In this document: in pieces, positions 32,851 to 40,439 of the stretch
Layout: the number at the start of each line of letters is the position of its first letter
Numbering within the stretch: position 1 is the first letter of the stretch
NCBI GenBank assembly: GCA_016869975.1
Contig: VGCZ01000047.1
Span: forward strand, 1 to 40,439
Origin: Alphaproteobacteria bacterium
Lineage (GTDB): Bacteria > Pseudomonadota > Alphaproteobacteria > Reyranellales > Reyranellaceae
Direction: 5' to 3'
Length of the DNA: 40,439 bases
Translations under genes and position numbers: made by a program
The notes under the pieces: model-generated
The model's database searches: none
What the model saw: the letters and a program-made list of their open reading frames with translations, nothing else
Told to the model about the DNA's origin: nothing

Positions 32851-32884
32851 TCCTTACTTTCTGCCTCAGAAGTAAGGAAGTCAA
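32850..32884 (-). promoter_or_regulatory. Autoregulatory operator/promoter of the toxin-antitoxin operon
   Basis: TTCCTTACTT (32850-32859) and AAGTAAGGAA (32870-32879) are perfect inverted arms with a 10-base spacer (GC-poor compared with its surroundings). On the minus strand TTGACT (32884-32879) is a good -35 element adjoining the palindrome; the -10 would fall inside it. AbrB-type antitoxins bind such sites, so repression by the antitoxin-toxin complex is likely, and coaE-dnaQ downstream would share it. Confidence 0.68.
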
Positions 32885-32889
32885 TAGGA

Positions 32890-33864
32890 TCAGGGGATCA
32901 AGACGGTCTGTCCGGTCGTCTTGCGGCTCTCCAGATCGCGATGCGCCTGCGCTGCGTCCTTCAAAGCGTAGGTCTGGTCGATGGTGATCTTGATCTTGCC
33001 GCCCTTGACCATCTTGAACAGCGCCTTGGCGCTGCCCTCGAGGTCCTTGCGGGTGGAGGTGTAGGCCCCCAGGCTGGGCCGGGTCAGGAATGCCGAGAGG
33101 TTGCCGCCCAGAACGGCCGGCGCGACCGGCGGCACCGGGCCGGAGGCGTTGCCGAAGCTCGCCAGGGTGCCCAGCGGCGCAAGGCACTTCAGCGAGATGT
33201 CCCAGGTGTCCTTGCCGACGCCGTCATAGACCACCGGCACGCCCTTGCCCTTGGTGATCTCCTTGACCTTGGCGACCACGTCTTCCTTGGAATAGTCGAT
33301 TACCCAGGCGTAACCATGTTTCTTGGCGATCGCCGCCTTCTCCGGCGACGACACGGTGCCGATCGCCTTCACGCCGATCGCCTTGGCCCACTGGCCGAAC
33401 AGCAGACCGACGCCACCGGCTGCGGCGTGGAACAGCACGATGTCGCCCTTCTTGCACTTGTGCGTGCGGCGGATCAGGTACTCCGTGGTCATGCCCTTGA
33501 GCATCATCGCGGCGGCCTGCTTGTCGCTCACGCCGTTGGGCACCTTCAGCAGGATCGCCGCCGGCAGGACGCGCTCCTCGGCATAGGCGCCCGGCGCGCT
33601 GCCGCAGTAGGCGACCCGGTCGCCCTTCTTGAAGCCCTTCACCTTCGGGCCGACCTCGACCACCACGCCGGCGCCTTCGCGGCCGATGCAGTTGGGCATC
33701 GGCACCGGGTACAGGCCGGAGCGGGTGTAGATGTCGATGAAGTTCAGGCCGATCGCGGTATGGCGGATGCGCACCTCGCCCGCGCCGGGCTTGCCGACCT
33801 CGACATCGGTGTACTCCATCACCTCCGGCCCGCCGGCCTGTTTGATCTGCACCGCCTTGACCAT
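32890..33864 (-). CDS. NADPH:quinone oxidoreductase (zeta-crystallin-like)
   Basis: 324 residues, a zinc-free medium-chain dehydrogenase. The N-terminal GroES-like part has EVRIRHTAIGLNFIDIYTRSGLYP and the GREGAGVVVEVG signature of quinone reductases. The nucleotide motif is LFHAAAGGVGLLFGQWAKAIG, followed by KHGYAWVIDYSKED, where NADPH specificity is set. It reduces quinones by one or two electrons, probably a detoxification role in the cytoplasm. Start ATG 33864 (MVKAVQIKQAGGPEVMEY) is preceded by GGAGAGG. It is 40 bases upstream of the toxin-antitoxin unit on the same strand. Confidence 0.92.
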   Translation of the reverse strand: MVKAVQIKQAGGPEVMEYTDVEVGKPGAGEVRIRHTAIGLNFIDIYTRSGLYPVPMPNCIGREGAGVVVEVGPKVKGFKKGDRVAYCGSAPGAYAEERVLPAAILLKVPNGVSDKQAAAMMLKGMTTEYLIRRTHKCKKGDIVLFHAAAGGVGLLFGQWAKAIGVKAIGTVSSPEKAAIAKKHGYAWVIDYSKEDVVAKVKEITKGKGVPVVYDGVGKDTWDISLKCLAPLGTLASFGNASGPVPPVAPAVLGGNLSAFLTRPSLGAYTSTRKDLEGSAKALFKMVKGGKIKITIDQTYALKDAAQAHRDLESRKTTGQTVLIP

Positions 33865-33997
33865 GAGAGCCTCTCCTCGACTGTTGCGAGGCGGAGCCTA
33901 GAGCAGCGCGGCGCCGCTCGCCACCGCGACAGCGTAACGCTTGCGCGTTTGTCGTGTGACGCGTAGGCGTCGCCGCCTGTTTCGTCGGGAGTCCATC

Positions 33998-34456
33998 ATG
34001 CGTCGTCGTTCCCTGCTTCTCGCCGTTCTCGCGATGCCCGCCGCCGCCCTGGCGCAAGGCACCAGCCCGTTGCGCATCGAGCAGCCCTTCGCCCGCGCCA
34101 CCGCGCCGACGGCGCGCGCCGGCTCCGCCTACATGACGATCGTCAACGGCGCGGCGAGCGCCGATCGCCTGCTGCGCGCCGAATCGCCCGTCGCGGCCCG
34201 GGTCGAGCTGCACACGGTGATCAAGGAAGGCGATGTGATGCGCATGCGCGAGGTGCCCGCCATCGACGTGCCGGCCAACGGCAAGGCGACCTTGGCGCCG
34301 GGCGGCCTGCACATCATGCTGATGGAGCTCAACGCGCCGCTGAAGGCGGGCGACACGGCGGCGATCACGCTGGTCTTCGAGAAGGCCGGCCGCGTCGAGG
34401 TCGCGGTACCGATCCTGCCGCTTGGCTCCGCGCCCGCCGGCGAGCACAAGCACTGA
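33998..34456 (+). CDS. Periplasmic copper chaperone PCuAC (copper-binding DUF461 family)
   Basis: 152 residues. A signal peptide (MRRRSLLLAVLAMPAAALAQ) directs it to the periplasm. The mature domain has the cupredoxin-like pattern FARATAPTARAGSAYMTIVNGA and the Cu(I) ligands of the H(M)x10Mx21HxM motif: HTVIKEGDVMRM and, after a spacer, GGLHIMLM. A His-containing tail (GEHKH) ends it. PCuAC delivers Cu(I) to the CuA site of cytochrome c oxidase, usually with a Sco protein, absent here. It overlaps maf by TGATG, an uncommon partnership. ATG 33998 is chosen because it opens the signal. Confidence 0.9.
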   Translation: MRRRSLLLAVLAMPAAALAQGTSPLRIEQPFARATAPTARAGSAYMTIVNGAASADRLLRAESPVAARVELHTVIKEGDVMRMREVPAIDVPANGKATLAPGGLHIMLMELNAPLKAGDTAAITLVFEKAGRVEVAVPILPLGSAPAGEHKH

Positions 34457-35043
34457 TGGACCTGGTCCTCGCCTCGACCTCGATCGCGCGCCGCGCGCTG
34501 CTCATGGGCGTCGGTCTCGCGCACGAGGCGCTGTCACCCGGCGTCGACGAGAATGTCGAGAAAGCCCGGCTGGGCGCGATTTCGGGCGAGGCGCTGGCGG
34601 CGGCGCTCGCCGACCTGAAGGCGTTGGCCGGCGCGCGCATGCGGCCGGGCGCGCTGGTGATCGGCGCCGACCAGACCTTGACCAGCGACGGCGCGCTCTA
34701 CGACAAGCCGGTCGACCTCGCCGAGGCGCGCTCGCATCTGGTGCGCCTGCGCGGTCGCACGCACACACTCCATGCCGCGATCTGCGTCGCGCGCGACGAT
34801 CGCGTGATCTGGCGCCATCTAAGCGAAGCACACCTGACGATGCGCGATTTCAGCGACGCCTTCCTCGATCACTACGTCGCGCTGTGCGGCGAGACGCTCA
34901 CCACCTCGGTCGGTGCCTATCGCCTCGAAGGTCCGGGGCCACAGCTCTTCGAGCGTATAGAAGGCGATTACTTCACCATCCTCGGTCTGCCACTATTGCC
35001 GCTGCTCGACTTCCTGCGCGGTGCCGGGGTCGCCCGGAACTGA
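34456..35043 (+). CDS. maf: Maf family nucleotide pyrophosphatase
   Basis: 195 residues. Maf proteins hydrolyse (d)NTPs with modified bases, or TTP/UTP/CTP depending on subfamily. The first motif is LVLASTSIARRALL, the general acid region VIGADQTLTSDGALYDKP, and the late motif SVGAYRLEGPGPQLFERIEGDYFTILGLPLLPLL is conserved. The usual early SPRR motif is replaced by TSIARR, a common variant in alphaproteobacteria. The ATG overlaps the PCuAC stop and aroE starts 3 bases after its stop, so PCuAC-maf-aroE is one operon. Confidence 0.93.
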   Translation: MDLVLASTSIARRALLMGVGLAHEALSPGVDENVEKARLGAISGEALAAALADLKALAGARMRPGALVIGADQTLTSDGALYDKPVDLAEARSHLVRLRGRTHTLHAAICVARDDRVIWRHLSEAHLTMRDFSDAFLDHYVALCGETLTTSVGAYRLEGPGPQLFERIEGDYFTILGLPLLPLLDFLRGAGVARN

Positions 35044-35046
35044 CCG

Positions 35047-35946
35047 ATGACACCCGATTTCGCCACCCTGCTCGCCGCCGCCCAGAACCGGCCTTTCGCC
35101 TTCATCGTCGGCTGGCCGGTCGAGCATTCGCGCTCGCCGCTGATCCACGGCTTCTGGCTGAAGGAGCGCGGCATCGTCGGTCATTACGGCCGCCTCGCCG
35201 TCGCGCCAGGCGGCGAGGCGTTGCGCGCCACGCTCGATTTCATCCGCAAGACACCGCACGCGCGCGGCTGCAATCTCACCCTGCCGCACAAGATCGACGT
35301 GCTCGGCATGCTCGATCGCATCGAGCCGGGCGCTGCGCGCATCGGCGCGGTCAACACCATCGTCAAGCGCGCCGACGGCACCCTGGAGGGCCGCAATACC
35401 GACGCCTTCGGTTTCATCGCCGCGCTGCGCGCCGGCGCGAAGGCGTGGCGGCCGAAGGCGGCGCCGGCGGTCGTGCTCGGCGCCGGTGGTGCGGCGCGCG
35501 CGGTGTGCCACGCGCTCATCGACGCCGGCGTGCCTGAATTGCGTCTGCTCAATCGCACGCGGCAATCGGCGATCGACCTCGGCGCGCAGGTGACACCCAA
35601 GGACGGCCGCACCGTGGTGATCGACAGCTGGGACCGGCGCGCCGCGGCGCTCGCCGGCGCCGGGTTGCTGGTCAACACCACGTCGCTGGGCATGAAGGGC
35701 GCGCCGCCGCTGGAGATCGAGCTCGCGGCGCTTCCGAAGAAGGCGGTGGTCAACGACATCGTCTACGTGCCGCTCGAGACGCCCTTGCTGGCGGCGGCGC
35801 GGGCGCGCGGCAACGCCACGGTCGATGGCCTCGACATGCTGCTGCACCAGGCGCGGCCGGGCTTCGGCGCGTGGTTCGACGTGGCAATGCCCGAGGTGAC
35901 CTCGGCCTTGCGCCGCGCCGCCGCCGGCGATCTCGGCGCGCGTTGA
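35047..35946 (+). CDS. aroE: Shikimate dehydrogenase
   Basis: 299 residues. It reduces 3-dehydroshikimate with NADPH in aromatic amino acid synthesis. The substrate domain shows VGWPVEHSRSPLIHGFWL, CNLTLPHK with the catalytic Lys, and GAVNTIV with the Asn; the NADP motif is VLGAGGAARAV followed by NRTR. The C-terminal DGLDMLLHQARPGFGAWF closes the site. It follows maf by 3 bases. In many alphaproteobacteria the order is maf-aroE-coaE-dnaQ on one strand; here aroE ends the unit and coaE-dnaQ lie on the opposite strand 2.8 kb away. Confidence 0.95.
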   Translation: MTPDFATLLAAAQNRPFAFIVGWPVEHSRSPLIHGFWLKERGIVGHYGRLAVAPGGEALRATLDFIRKTPHARGCNLTLPHKIDVLGMLDRIEPGAARIGAVNTIVKRADGTLEGRNTDAFGFIAALRAGAKAWRPKAAPAVVLGAGGAARAVCHALIDAGVPELRLLNRTRQSAIDLGAQVTPKDGRTVVIDSWDRRAAALAGAGLLVNTTSLGMKGAPPLEIELAALPKKAVVNDIVYVPLETPLLAAARARGNATVDGLDMLLHQARPGFGAWFDVAMPEVTSALRRAAAGDLGAR

Positions 35947-35964
35947 GCATCTGTCATCCCGAGG

Positions 35965-36513
35965 CTACAACCCGCGGCGCTGGCGGAAATACAGCGCGAG
36001 CTTCACCCGGATGTCCTCGGCCAGATCGCGCGCGGCGCGCTCGCGCGCGTTCTCGCGCGCGGCTTCGGTGGCCGGCTGCGAGCGTGTCAGGTCAAAGCGC
36101 GCCACGGCGCGGCTGACGCCCGCGGTCAGCGTGGCACCGGTCGGATCGCGCAGGCTCCATGTCGCGCTGACGCGCAGAATCTGCAGCATCGCCACTTCAT
36201 CGAGCCGTCGTAGCGGCGACTGCTCGGACTCGGCGCGCGTGACCACCAGGTTGTAGAGCGGCTGGCGCGGCTCGCCCTCGGGCGTGAGGTGGTCGAGCAG
36301 GGCGTTGCGCAGCACTTGCCCGCCACGCTCGGCGATGGTCGCGATCTTGATCGCCGCGAGGTCGCCGCGCACGCCACCCGACGGCGCGCCCGCCGGTGAC
36401 ACGCCCTCGCCGCCGCCGTAGAGCGGCCGCAGGCCGCAGGCGGGGAGTGCCGTCAGCGCCGCCAGTACCAGGCCGCGCCGCGTCGTATCGACGATGGCGC
36501 GACGAACGCTCAC
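35965..36513 (-). CDS. lptE: LPS assembly lipoprotein LptE (LptE/RlpB-like)
   Basis: 182 residues. It has a basic start with a twin Arg, then [12 protein letters not shown], with the lipobox Cys at 26, followed directly by GLRPLYGGG, the classical opening of alphaproteobacterial LptE. The body has the [15 protein letters not shown] helix, [15 protein letters not shown] strand and [20 protein letters not shown] near the end. It plugs the LptD barrel and helps insert lipopolysaccharide in the outer membrane. The GTG start at 36513 overlaps the leuS TGA (GTGA). The conserved next gene holA is not here. Confidence 0.9.
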   Translation of the reverse strand: MSVRRAIVDTTRRGLVLAALTALPACGLRPLYGGGEGVSPAGAPSGGVRGDLAAIKIATIAERGGQVLRNALLDHLTPEGEPRQPLYNLVVTRAESEQSPLRRLDEVAMLQILRVSATWSLRDPTGATLTAGVSRAVARFDLTRSQPATEAARENARERAARDLAEDIRVKLALYFRQRRGL

Positions 36514-39104
36514 ACCACCACGTTGACGATGCGGTTTGGCACGACGACGATCTTCTTCGCCGGCTTGCCGGCCATCGCCTTTATCACGTCGGCCTCGGCA
36601 AGAGCCGCGGCCTCCGCCTTCTCCTTCGGCGTGTCCTTGGCCAGCTTCAAGGTCGCGCGCAGCTTGCCGTTGACCTGCACCGCCACGGTGACGGCCTCGT
36701 CGGCCAGCAGCGCCGCGTCGGGCGTCGGCCAGGGCGCGTCGGCGACCAGCCCGTCGCGGCCCAGCAGGGTCCACAGCTCCTCGGCCAGATGCGGCGTCAT
36801 CGGCGCGATCAGGCGCACGAAGATGTCGAGCGTCTCGGCCAGCGCCGCGCGATCGGAATCGGTCGTCGCCTTGAAGCCCTCGATGGCGTTGGCCAGCTCG
36901 TAAAGACGCGCCACCGCCTTGTTGAAGTGGAAGGCCTCGATGTCGGCGGAAATGCCGGCCGCCGCCTTGTGCGCGGCGCGGCGCAAGGTCATCGCCGCGT
37001 CGGAGAAGGCGCCATTGGCCTTGGCCGCCGACACGCCGCCGCCGATCGCCTCGCTCAACAGGCGGTAGAGCCGCTGCTGGAAGCGCCAGGCGCCGCTGAC
37101 GCCGGCCTCGGTCCACTCCAGGTCGCGTTCCGGCGGGCTGTCGCTCAGCATGAACCAGCGCGCAGTGTCGGCGCCGTAGTCGCGGATGATCTGGTCGGGA
37201 TCGACCACGTTCTTCTTCGACTTCGACATCTTCTCGGAGCGGCCCACCGTCACCGGCGAGCTGTCCGAGGCGCGCACGACGGCGCCGCCGTCGAGCCGCT
37301 TGATCTCGTCGGGGAACAGCCACGTGTTGTCAGCGGCACGGTACGTCTCGTGGCAGACCATGCCCTGCGTGAACAAGCCGTCGAACGGCTCGTCGCGGCC
37401 GGTCATGCGCACCTCGCGCATCGCGCGCGTCCAGAAGCGCGAGTACAGCAGATGCAGGATCGCGTGCTCGACGCCGCCGATATACTGGTCGACCGGCATC
37501 CAGTAGTGGTTCTCCTCGCGATCGAACGGCGCGCTCTCGACGCCGGGCGAGGTGAAGCGGTCGAAGTACCAGCTCGAATCGATGAAGGTGTCGAAGGTGT
37601 CGGTCTCGCGCCGCGCCGGCTTGCCGCACGACGGACAGGCGACATGATTCCACGTCGGATGGCGATCCAGCGGATTGCCCGGCGTGTCGAACTCGACGTC
37701 GTCGGGCAGGGTCACCGGCAGATCCTTCGCCGGCACCGGCACGACGCCGCAGGCATCACAATGGATCGCCGGGATCGGGCAGCCCCAATAGCGCTGGCGC
37801 GACACCAGCCAATCGCGCAGGCGGTACTGCACCGTGCCCTTGCCCTGCCCCTTGTCCTCCAGGTGGCGGATGATCGCGCGCTTGGCGTCCGGCACCGACA
37901 GACCATTCAGGAAGGCGGAGTTGTAGATCGTGCCGTCCTCGACGAAGGCCTCGGCGCCGATCGTGAAGCTCCGGGGATCGGCGTCCTTGGGCAGCACGAC
38001 GGGAATCACCGGCAGGCCGTACTTGCGCACGAAGTCCAGGTCGCGCTGGTCGTGCGCCGGGCAGCCGAAGATGGCGCCGGTGCCGTATTCCATCAGCACG
38101 AAATTGGCGACGTAGACCGGCAGGGTCTCGCCATCCTTGACGATGTGCTTCACCGACAGCCTGGTGCGATAGCCCTTCTTCTCGGCGGTCTCGATCTCGG
38201 CGGCGCTGGTGCCGGTCTTGCGGCATTCGGCGATGAACGCCGCCAAGGCGGCGTCGTCCTTCGCCAGCCGCGCGGCCAGCGGATGGTCGGGCGAGATCGC
38301 CATGAACGAGGCGCCGAACAAGGTGTCGGGCCGCGTGGTGAAGATCTCCAAGGTCTCGCCGGGCTCGGCGCCCTCGCCGGTCAGCGCGAAGAAGACGCGC
38401 GCGCCCTCGCTCCGGCCGATCCAGTTGGCCTGCATCAGGCGCACCTTCTCGGGCCAGCGCGGCATCGACTCCAGGCGGCTCAGCAACTCTTCGGCGTAAT
38501 GCGTGATCTTCAGGTTCCACTGCGACAGCTTGCGGCGCTCGACGGTGGCGCCGGTGCGCCAGCCCTTGCCGTCGATCACCTGTTCGTTGGCCAGCACGGT
38601 GTTGTCGACCGGATCCCAGTTGACCCAGGCTTCCTTGCGGTAGGCCAGGCCGGCTTGCCAGAAGTCGAGGAACATCTTCTGCTGATGGCGGTAGTAGCTG
38701 GGATCGCAGGTCGCGACCTCGCGGCTCCAGTCCAGCGACAGCCCCATCGACTTGAGCTGTCCCTTCATCGTCGCGATGTTTTCGTAGGTCCATTTCTTGG
38801 GATGGACCTTCATCTGCATCGCGGCGTTCTCGGCCGGCAGGCCGAAAGCGTCCCAGCCCATGGGGTGCAGCACGTTGAAGCCGCGGGCGCGGCGGTAGCG
38901 CGCCACCACGTCGCCCTGGGTGTAGTTGCGTACGTGGCCCATGTGGATGCGCCCCGACGGATAGGGGAACATCTCCAGGACGTAATACTTCGGCTTGGCG
39001 CGATCCATCTTCGCGCGGAAGGTGCCGCGTTCGTCCCAGGCCTTCTGCCACTTGGACTCGGTCTCGCGGAAATTGTAGCGCACGGGGGATTGGCTGGAGG
39101 ACAT
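36510..39104 (-). CDS. leuS: Leucyl-tRNA synthetase
   Basis: 864 residues, class Ia synthetase. The HIGH motif is in [22 protein letters not shown]. The CP1 editing domain includes [17 protein letters not shown]. The zinc-type Cys pairs CDACGVVPV and CPSCGK are present, the KMSKS loop is [13 protein letters not shown], and the C-terminal anticodon-binding part runs to [10 protein letters not shown]. It charges tRNA-Leu and edits mischarged isoleucine and norvaline. Its TGA overlaps the lptE GTG. The DUF3576 lipoprotein gene precedes it on the same strand, as in many relatives. Confidence 0.98.
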   Translation of the reverse strand: MSSSQSPVRYNFRETESKWQKAWDERGTFRAKMDRAKPKYYVLEMFPYPSGRIHMGHVRNYTQGDVVARYRRARGFNVLHPMGWDAFGLPAENAAMQMKVHPKKWTYENIATMKGQLKSMGLSLDWSREVATCDPSYYRHQQKMFLDFWQAGLAYRKEAWVNWDPVDNTVLANEQVIDGKGWRTGATVERRKLSQWNLKITHYAEELLSRLESMPRWPEKVRLMQANWIGRSEGARVFFALTGEGAEPGETLEIFTTRPDTLFGASFMAISPDHPLAARLAKDDAALAAFIAECRKTGTSAAEIETAEKKGYRTRLSVKHIVKDGETLPVYVANFVLMEYGTGAIFGCPAHDQRDLDFVRKYGLPVIPVVLPKDADPRSFTIGAEAFVEDGTIYNSAFLNGLSVPDAKRAIIRHLEDKGQGKGTVQYRLRDWLVSRQRYWGCPIPAIHCDACGVVPVPAKDLPVTLPDDVEFDTPGNPLDRHPTWNHVACPSCGKPARRETDTFDTFIDSSWYFDRFTSPGVESAPFDREENHYWMPVDQYIGGVEHAILHLLYSRFWTRAMREVRMTGRDEPFDGLFTQGMVCHETYRAADNTWLFPDEIKRLDGGAVVRASDSSPVTVGRSEKMSKSKKNVVDPDQIIRDYGADTARWFMLSDSPPERDLEWTEAGVSGAWRFQQRLYRLLSEAIGGGVSAAKANGAFSDAAMTLRRAAHKAAAGISADIEAFHFNKAVARLYELANAIEGFKATTDSDRAALAETLDIFVRLIAPMTPHLAEELWTLLGRDGLVADAPWPTPDAALLADEAVTVAVQVNGKLRATLKLAKDTPKEKAEAAALAEADVIKAMAGKPAKKIVVVPNRIVNVVV

Positions 39105-39214
39105 GATCGGACCTGATGAGAACTCGGCGACGGGACCACAGGGCGCGAGCGCCCGACCGGCCTCAGTGGCCGGCGGCGATAAGTCGAAGGAGAGGTCGAC
39201 GTCCGATCATCATG

Positions 39215-39236
39215 GGCGGGCAAGCTAAGGCCCGCC
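39215..39236. repeat. Hairpin between the DUF3576 gene and leuS
   Basis: GGCGGGC and GCCCGCC are perfect 7-base arms around an 8-base loop. It is 41 bases after the DUF3576 stop and about 110 before leuS, with no T-run. It could be a weak terminator or a leuS leader structure. Confidence 0.35.
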
Positions 39237-39277
39237 GCGCGATTGTCAACTCGATTGCCCGGCTGGTCGCCGCTCGC

Positions 39278-39859
39278 TCAGTTGCCCCGGGCGGCGATGC
39301 GCAGCTGGCGGGCGCGGGTGAGAATCGCGTTCTCGAACTCGAAGGCGGTCTTGGGGTCGACAGGCGCGTCGACCCAGCCGCGACCGCCCGCCTGCTGCTG
39401 GCGGATGATCGACGCGCGGATGGCGTCGGCCCGCAGATCGCGGTCGAGGATCAGCACCTGCAGCTTCAGCCGCTCGTTGGGCGACTCGGTGAACTGGAAC
39501 CAGTCGGTGATGATCAACCCACCGAACGGGTCGGCCGACGCGATCGGCCACTTGTTGTCGATGATCACGTCGAGCGAGGCGCGCCACAGGAAGGCGTTGA
39601 CGGCGATTCCCGGCTCGTTCAGCCCCTTGCTCTTCTCCTCGCGCGAGCCGAACAGGCCGCCGGGGCCGAACAGGCCGACGCCTTCCTGCCGGCCACCGCC
39701 AATACCCAGGCCGCGGTCCTGCTTCGGGCGGGTGAGCTGGTCGGGCAGCGCCGTGTCGTCGCCGCTGCAGCTTGCCAACCCGACCGACAATCCGGCGATG
39801 AGGATGATGGAGGCAACGCGCAGACCGCCCCGGATCGGGCGACGATGGCCTCTGAACAT
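39278..39859 (-). CDS. DUF3576 family lipoprotein
   Basis: 193 residues. The N-terminus has a basic part (RGHRRPIRGG), a hydrophobic core (ASIILIAGLSVGLASC) and a lipobox with Cys31, so it should be an envelope lipoprotein. The conserved DUF3576 region follows: VNAFLWRASLDVIIDNKWPIASADPFGGLIITDWFQ, then ERLKLQVLILDRDLRADAIRASI and a closing AFEFENAILTRARQLRIAA. The family is confined largely to alphaproteobacteria and often precedes leuS; its role is unknown, with outer-membrane biogenesis a guess from the lptE neighbour. ATG 39859 is chosen because it begins the signal; the frame is open upstream. Confidence 0.88.
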   Translation of the reverse strand: MFRGHRRPIRGGLRVASIILIAGLSVGLASCSGDDTALPDQLTRPKQDRGLGIGGGRQEGVGLFGPGGLFGSREEKSKGLNEPGIAVNAFLWRASLDVIIDNKWPIASADPFGGLIITDWFQFTESPNERLKLQVLILDRDLRADAIRASIIRQQQAGGRGWVDAPVDPKTAFEFENAILTRARQLRIAARGN

Positions 39860-40334
39860 TGCGAGCGGCTCCCTGTGGCGGCGCGGCGGCTCGTGGGCCC
39901 GCCGGAGCGCCGAGACCGAGTTATAGGGGAAGTCCGCCCCCGGGAACAAGTCACGGACACGGAACGGGGGTGTCGACGCGGCACGCGGCGAAGGCGGTGA
40001 TAGAAAACGCAATAATTTCAATGTGATAGCAAATAATGCTTTTGCTAAACATACTATATATAGCGTCACTCATAGGTCTTGCTCAATATATTGACGATCA
40101 GGGGTGTGGTTGGAGCGGGGCGCCGAGGCGGCTGATTTGTGGCGTTCCTGCCACACCCCGGGACCGAATCGGTTCATACGGCTTTGGTTTCTTGACCCCT
40201 GATAAGGCGCCGAGTTTAATCCGCCAAGGCCCGGCGAGTGGCAGGAGCGGTTTTGGCCGAGTTGTGTGGCTAGCCCTTCTAAAACCGGTCGCCGTCGGTC
40301 CTGATCGCGAGACGCAGCAGAGAGAGAGGGAGAA
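39860..40334 (+). promoter_or_regulatory. Porin upstream region with mutually exclusive pairings
   Basis: This 475-base gap contains an AT-rich stretch (about 39998-40080), unusual here, with an inverted repeat AGCAAA/TTTGCT near 40028-40046 and TATATATA near 40054; a promoter is likely in it but no clean -35/-10 pair stands out. Further on, ATCAGGGGTGTGG (40097-40109) can pair with either CCACACCCC (40151-40159, 9 bases) or ACCCCTGAT (40195-40203, 9 bases), but not both, because GGGGT is shared. Such competing stems are typical of RNA switches and could control the porin. No known riboswitch was recognised. The porin ribosome site GAGGGAGA is at 40326-40333. Confidence 0.45.
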
Positions 40335-40439
40335 ATGAAGAAAGTCCTCCTGGGGACGACCGCTTTGATCGCAGGCGGCCTCGCGGCCGTACCGGCGATG
40401 GCGGCCGATCCCATCAAGATTGGTGTCGGCGGCTACATG
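40335..40439 (+). CDS. Porin, N-terminal part (continues beyond window)
   Basis: Only 35 codons are present. The signal peptide MKKVLLGTTALIAGGLAA ends in VPAMA, and the mature part begins ADPIKIGVGGYM. This resembles the start of general outer-membrane porins of Rhodospirillales (mature A-D-P-I-K-x-x-V-G-G-Y), which form trimeric beta barrels. GAGGGAGA precedes the ATG by 1 base. The gene has a long upstream region with competing inverted repeats. The assignment rests on the first strand only. Confidence 0.82.
   Translation, partial: MKKVLLGTTALIAGGLAAVPAMAADPIKIGVGGYM

Noticed and set aside
36396-39116. Long open frame antisense to leuS (about 900 codons)
   Set aside because: It is the complement of a clear leuS gene; its composition (Arg, His, Gln, Leu, Val rich) is a by-product of GC-rich codon positions, with no recognisable domain.

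Overview
The window is GC-rich chromosomal DNA from an alphaproteobacterium, most likely of the Rhodospirillales/Reyranella-like type. The evidence is the gidA(mnmG)-rsmG-parA-parB block with parS sites, the DUF3576-leuS-lptE block, a maf/aroE/coaE/dnaQ/secB set, and a porin at the right edge with a typical Rhodospirillales N-terminus. Species cannot be fixed from the sequence alone. The parABS locus suggests the origin-proximal part of the chromosome.

Layout. 1-1246: a two-gene minus-strand operon (DUF1636 2Fe-2S-type protein, then a peptide/nickel-type ABC binding protein cut by the window edge) behind a promoter that contains a Zur-like half-site. 1408-5182: a three-gene minus-strand signalling operon (two single-domain response regulators, then a large PAS histidine kinase split by a frameshift in a GC dinucleotide run). 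5553-10336: LysR remnant, mnmG, rsmG, parA, parB. One parS-like site lies at the mnmG stop and one perfect parS at the rsmG start, with a long imperfect palindrome between them. 10473-21877: accessory/catabolic genes (LRR-zinc ribbon protein, hyuAB, NTF2-like protein, membrane protein, GlcG-like protein, DapA-like aldolase behind a structured leader with an intrinsic terminator, PEP mutase/isocitrate lyase-like enzyme, HpaB remnant, flavin monooxygenase, HAD type II).

21923-24855: holA, then the zinc ABC transporter genes znuC-znuB, preceded by a previously uncalled 44-residue His-rich membrane microprotein gene that overlaps znuC by ATGA and sits directly under a Zur-like box. The 11-base core TTATGTTATAA of this box is identical to the one before the DUF1636 operon, so the two operons look like members of one zinc regulon. 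25060-30234: DUF1223 protein, EI24/CysZ-like membrane protein, small lipoprotein, gentisate dioxygenase, Bug-type binding protein, class I amidotransferase-like hydrolase. 30428-35946: secB, dnaQ, coaE, a MazEF-type toxin-antitoxin pair inserted immediately upstream of coaE, quinone oxidoreductase, PCuAC copper chaperone, maf, aroE. 35965-39859: lptE, leuS, DUF3576 lipoprotein. 39860-40439: AT-rich regulatory region with alternative pairings, then the start of a porin.

Main points for a second look: the Zur-linked microprotein and DUF1636/peptide-transporter operon; the parS-bounded palindrome whose ends code for protein; the toxin-antitoxin module that seems to have captured the coaE-dnaQ operon; the structured leader before the DapA-like gene; and the split histidine kinase.
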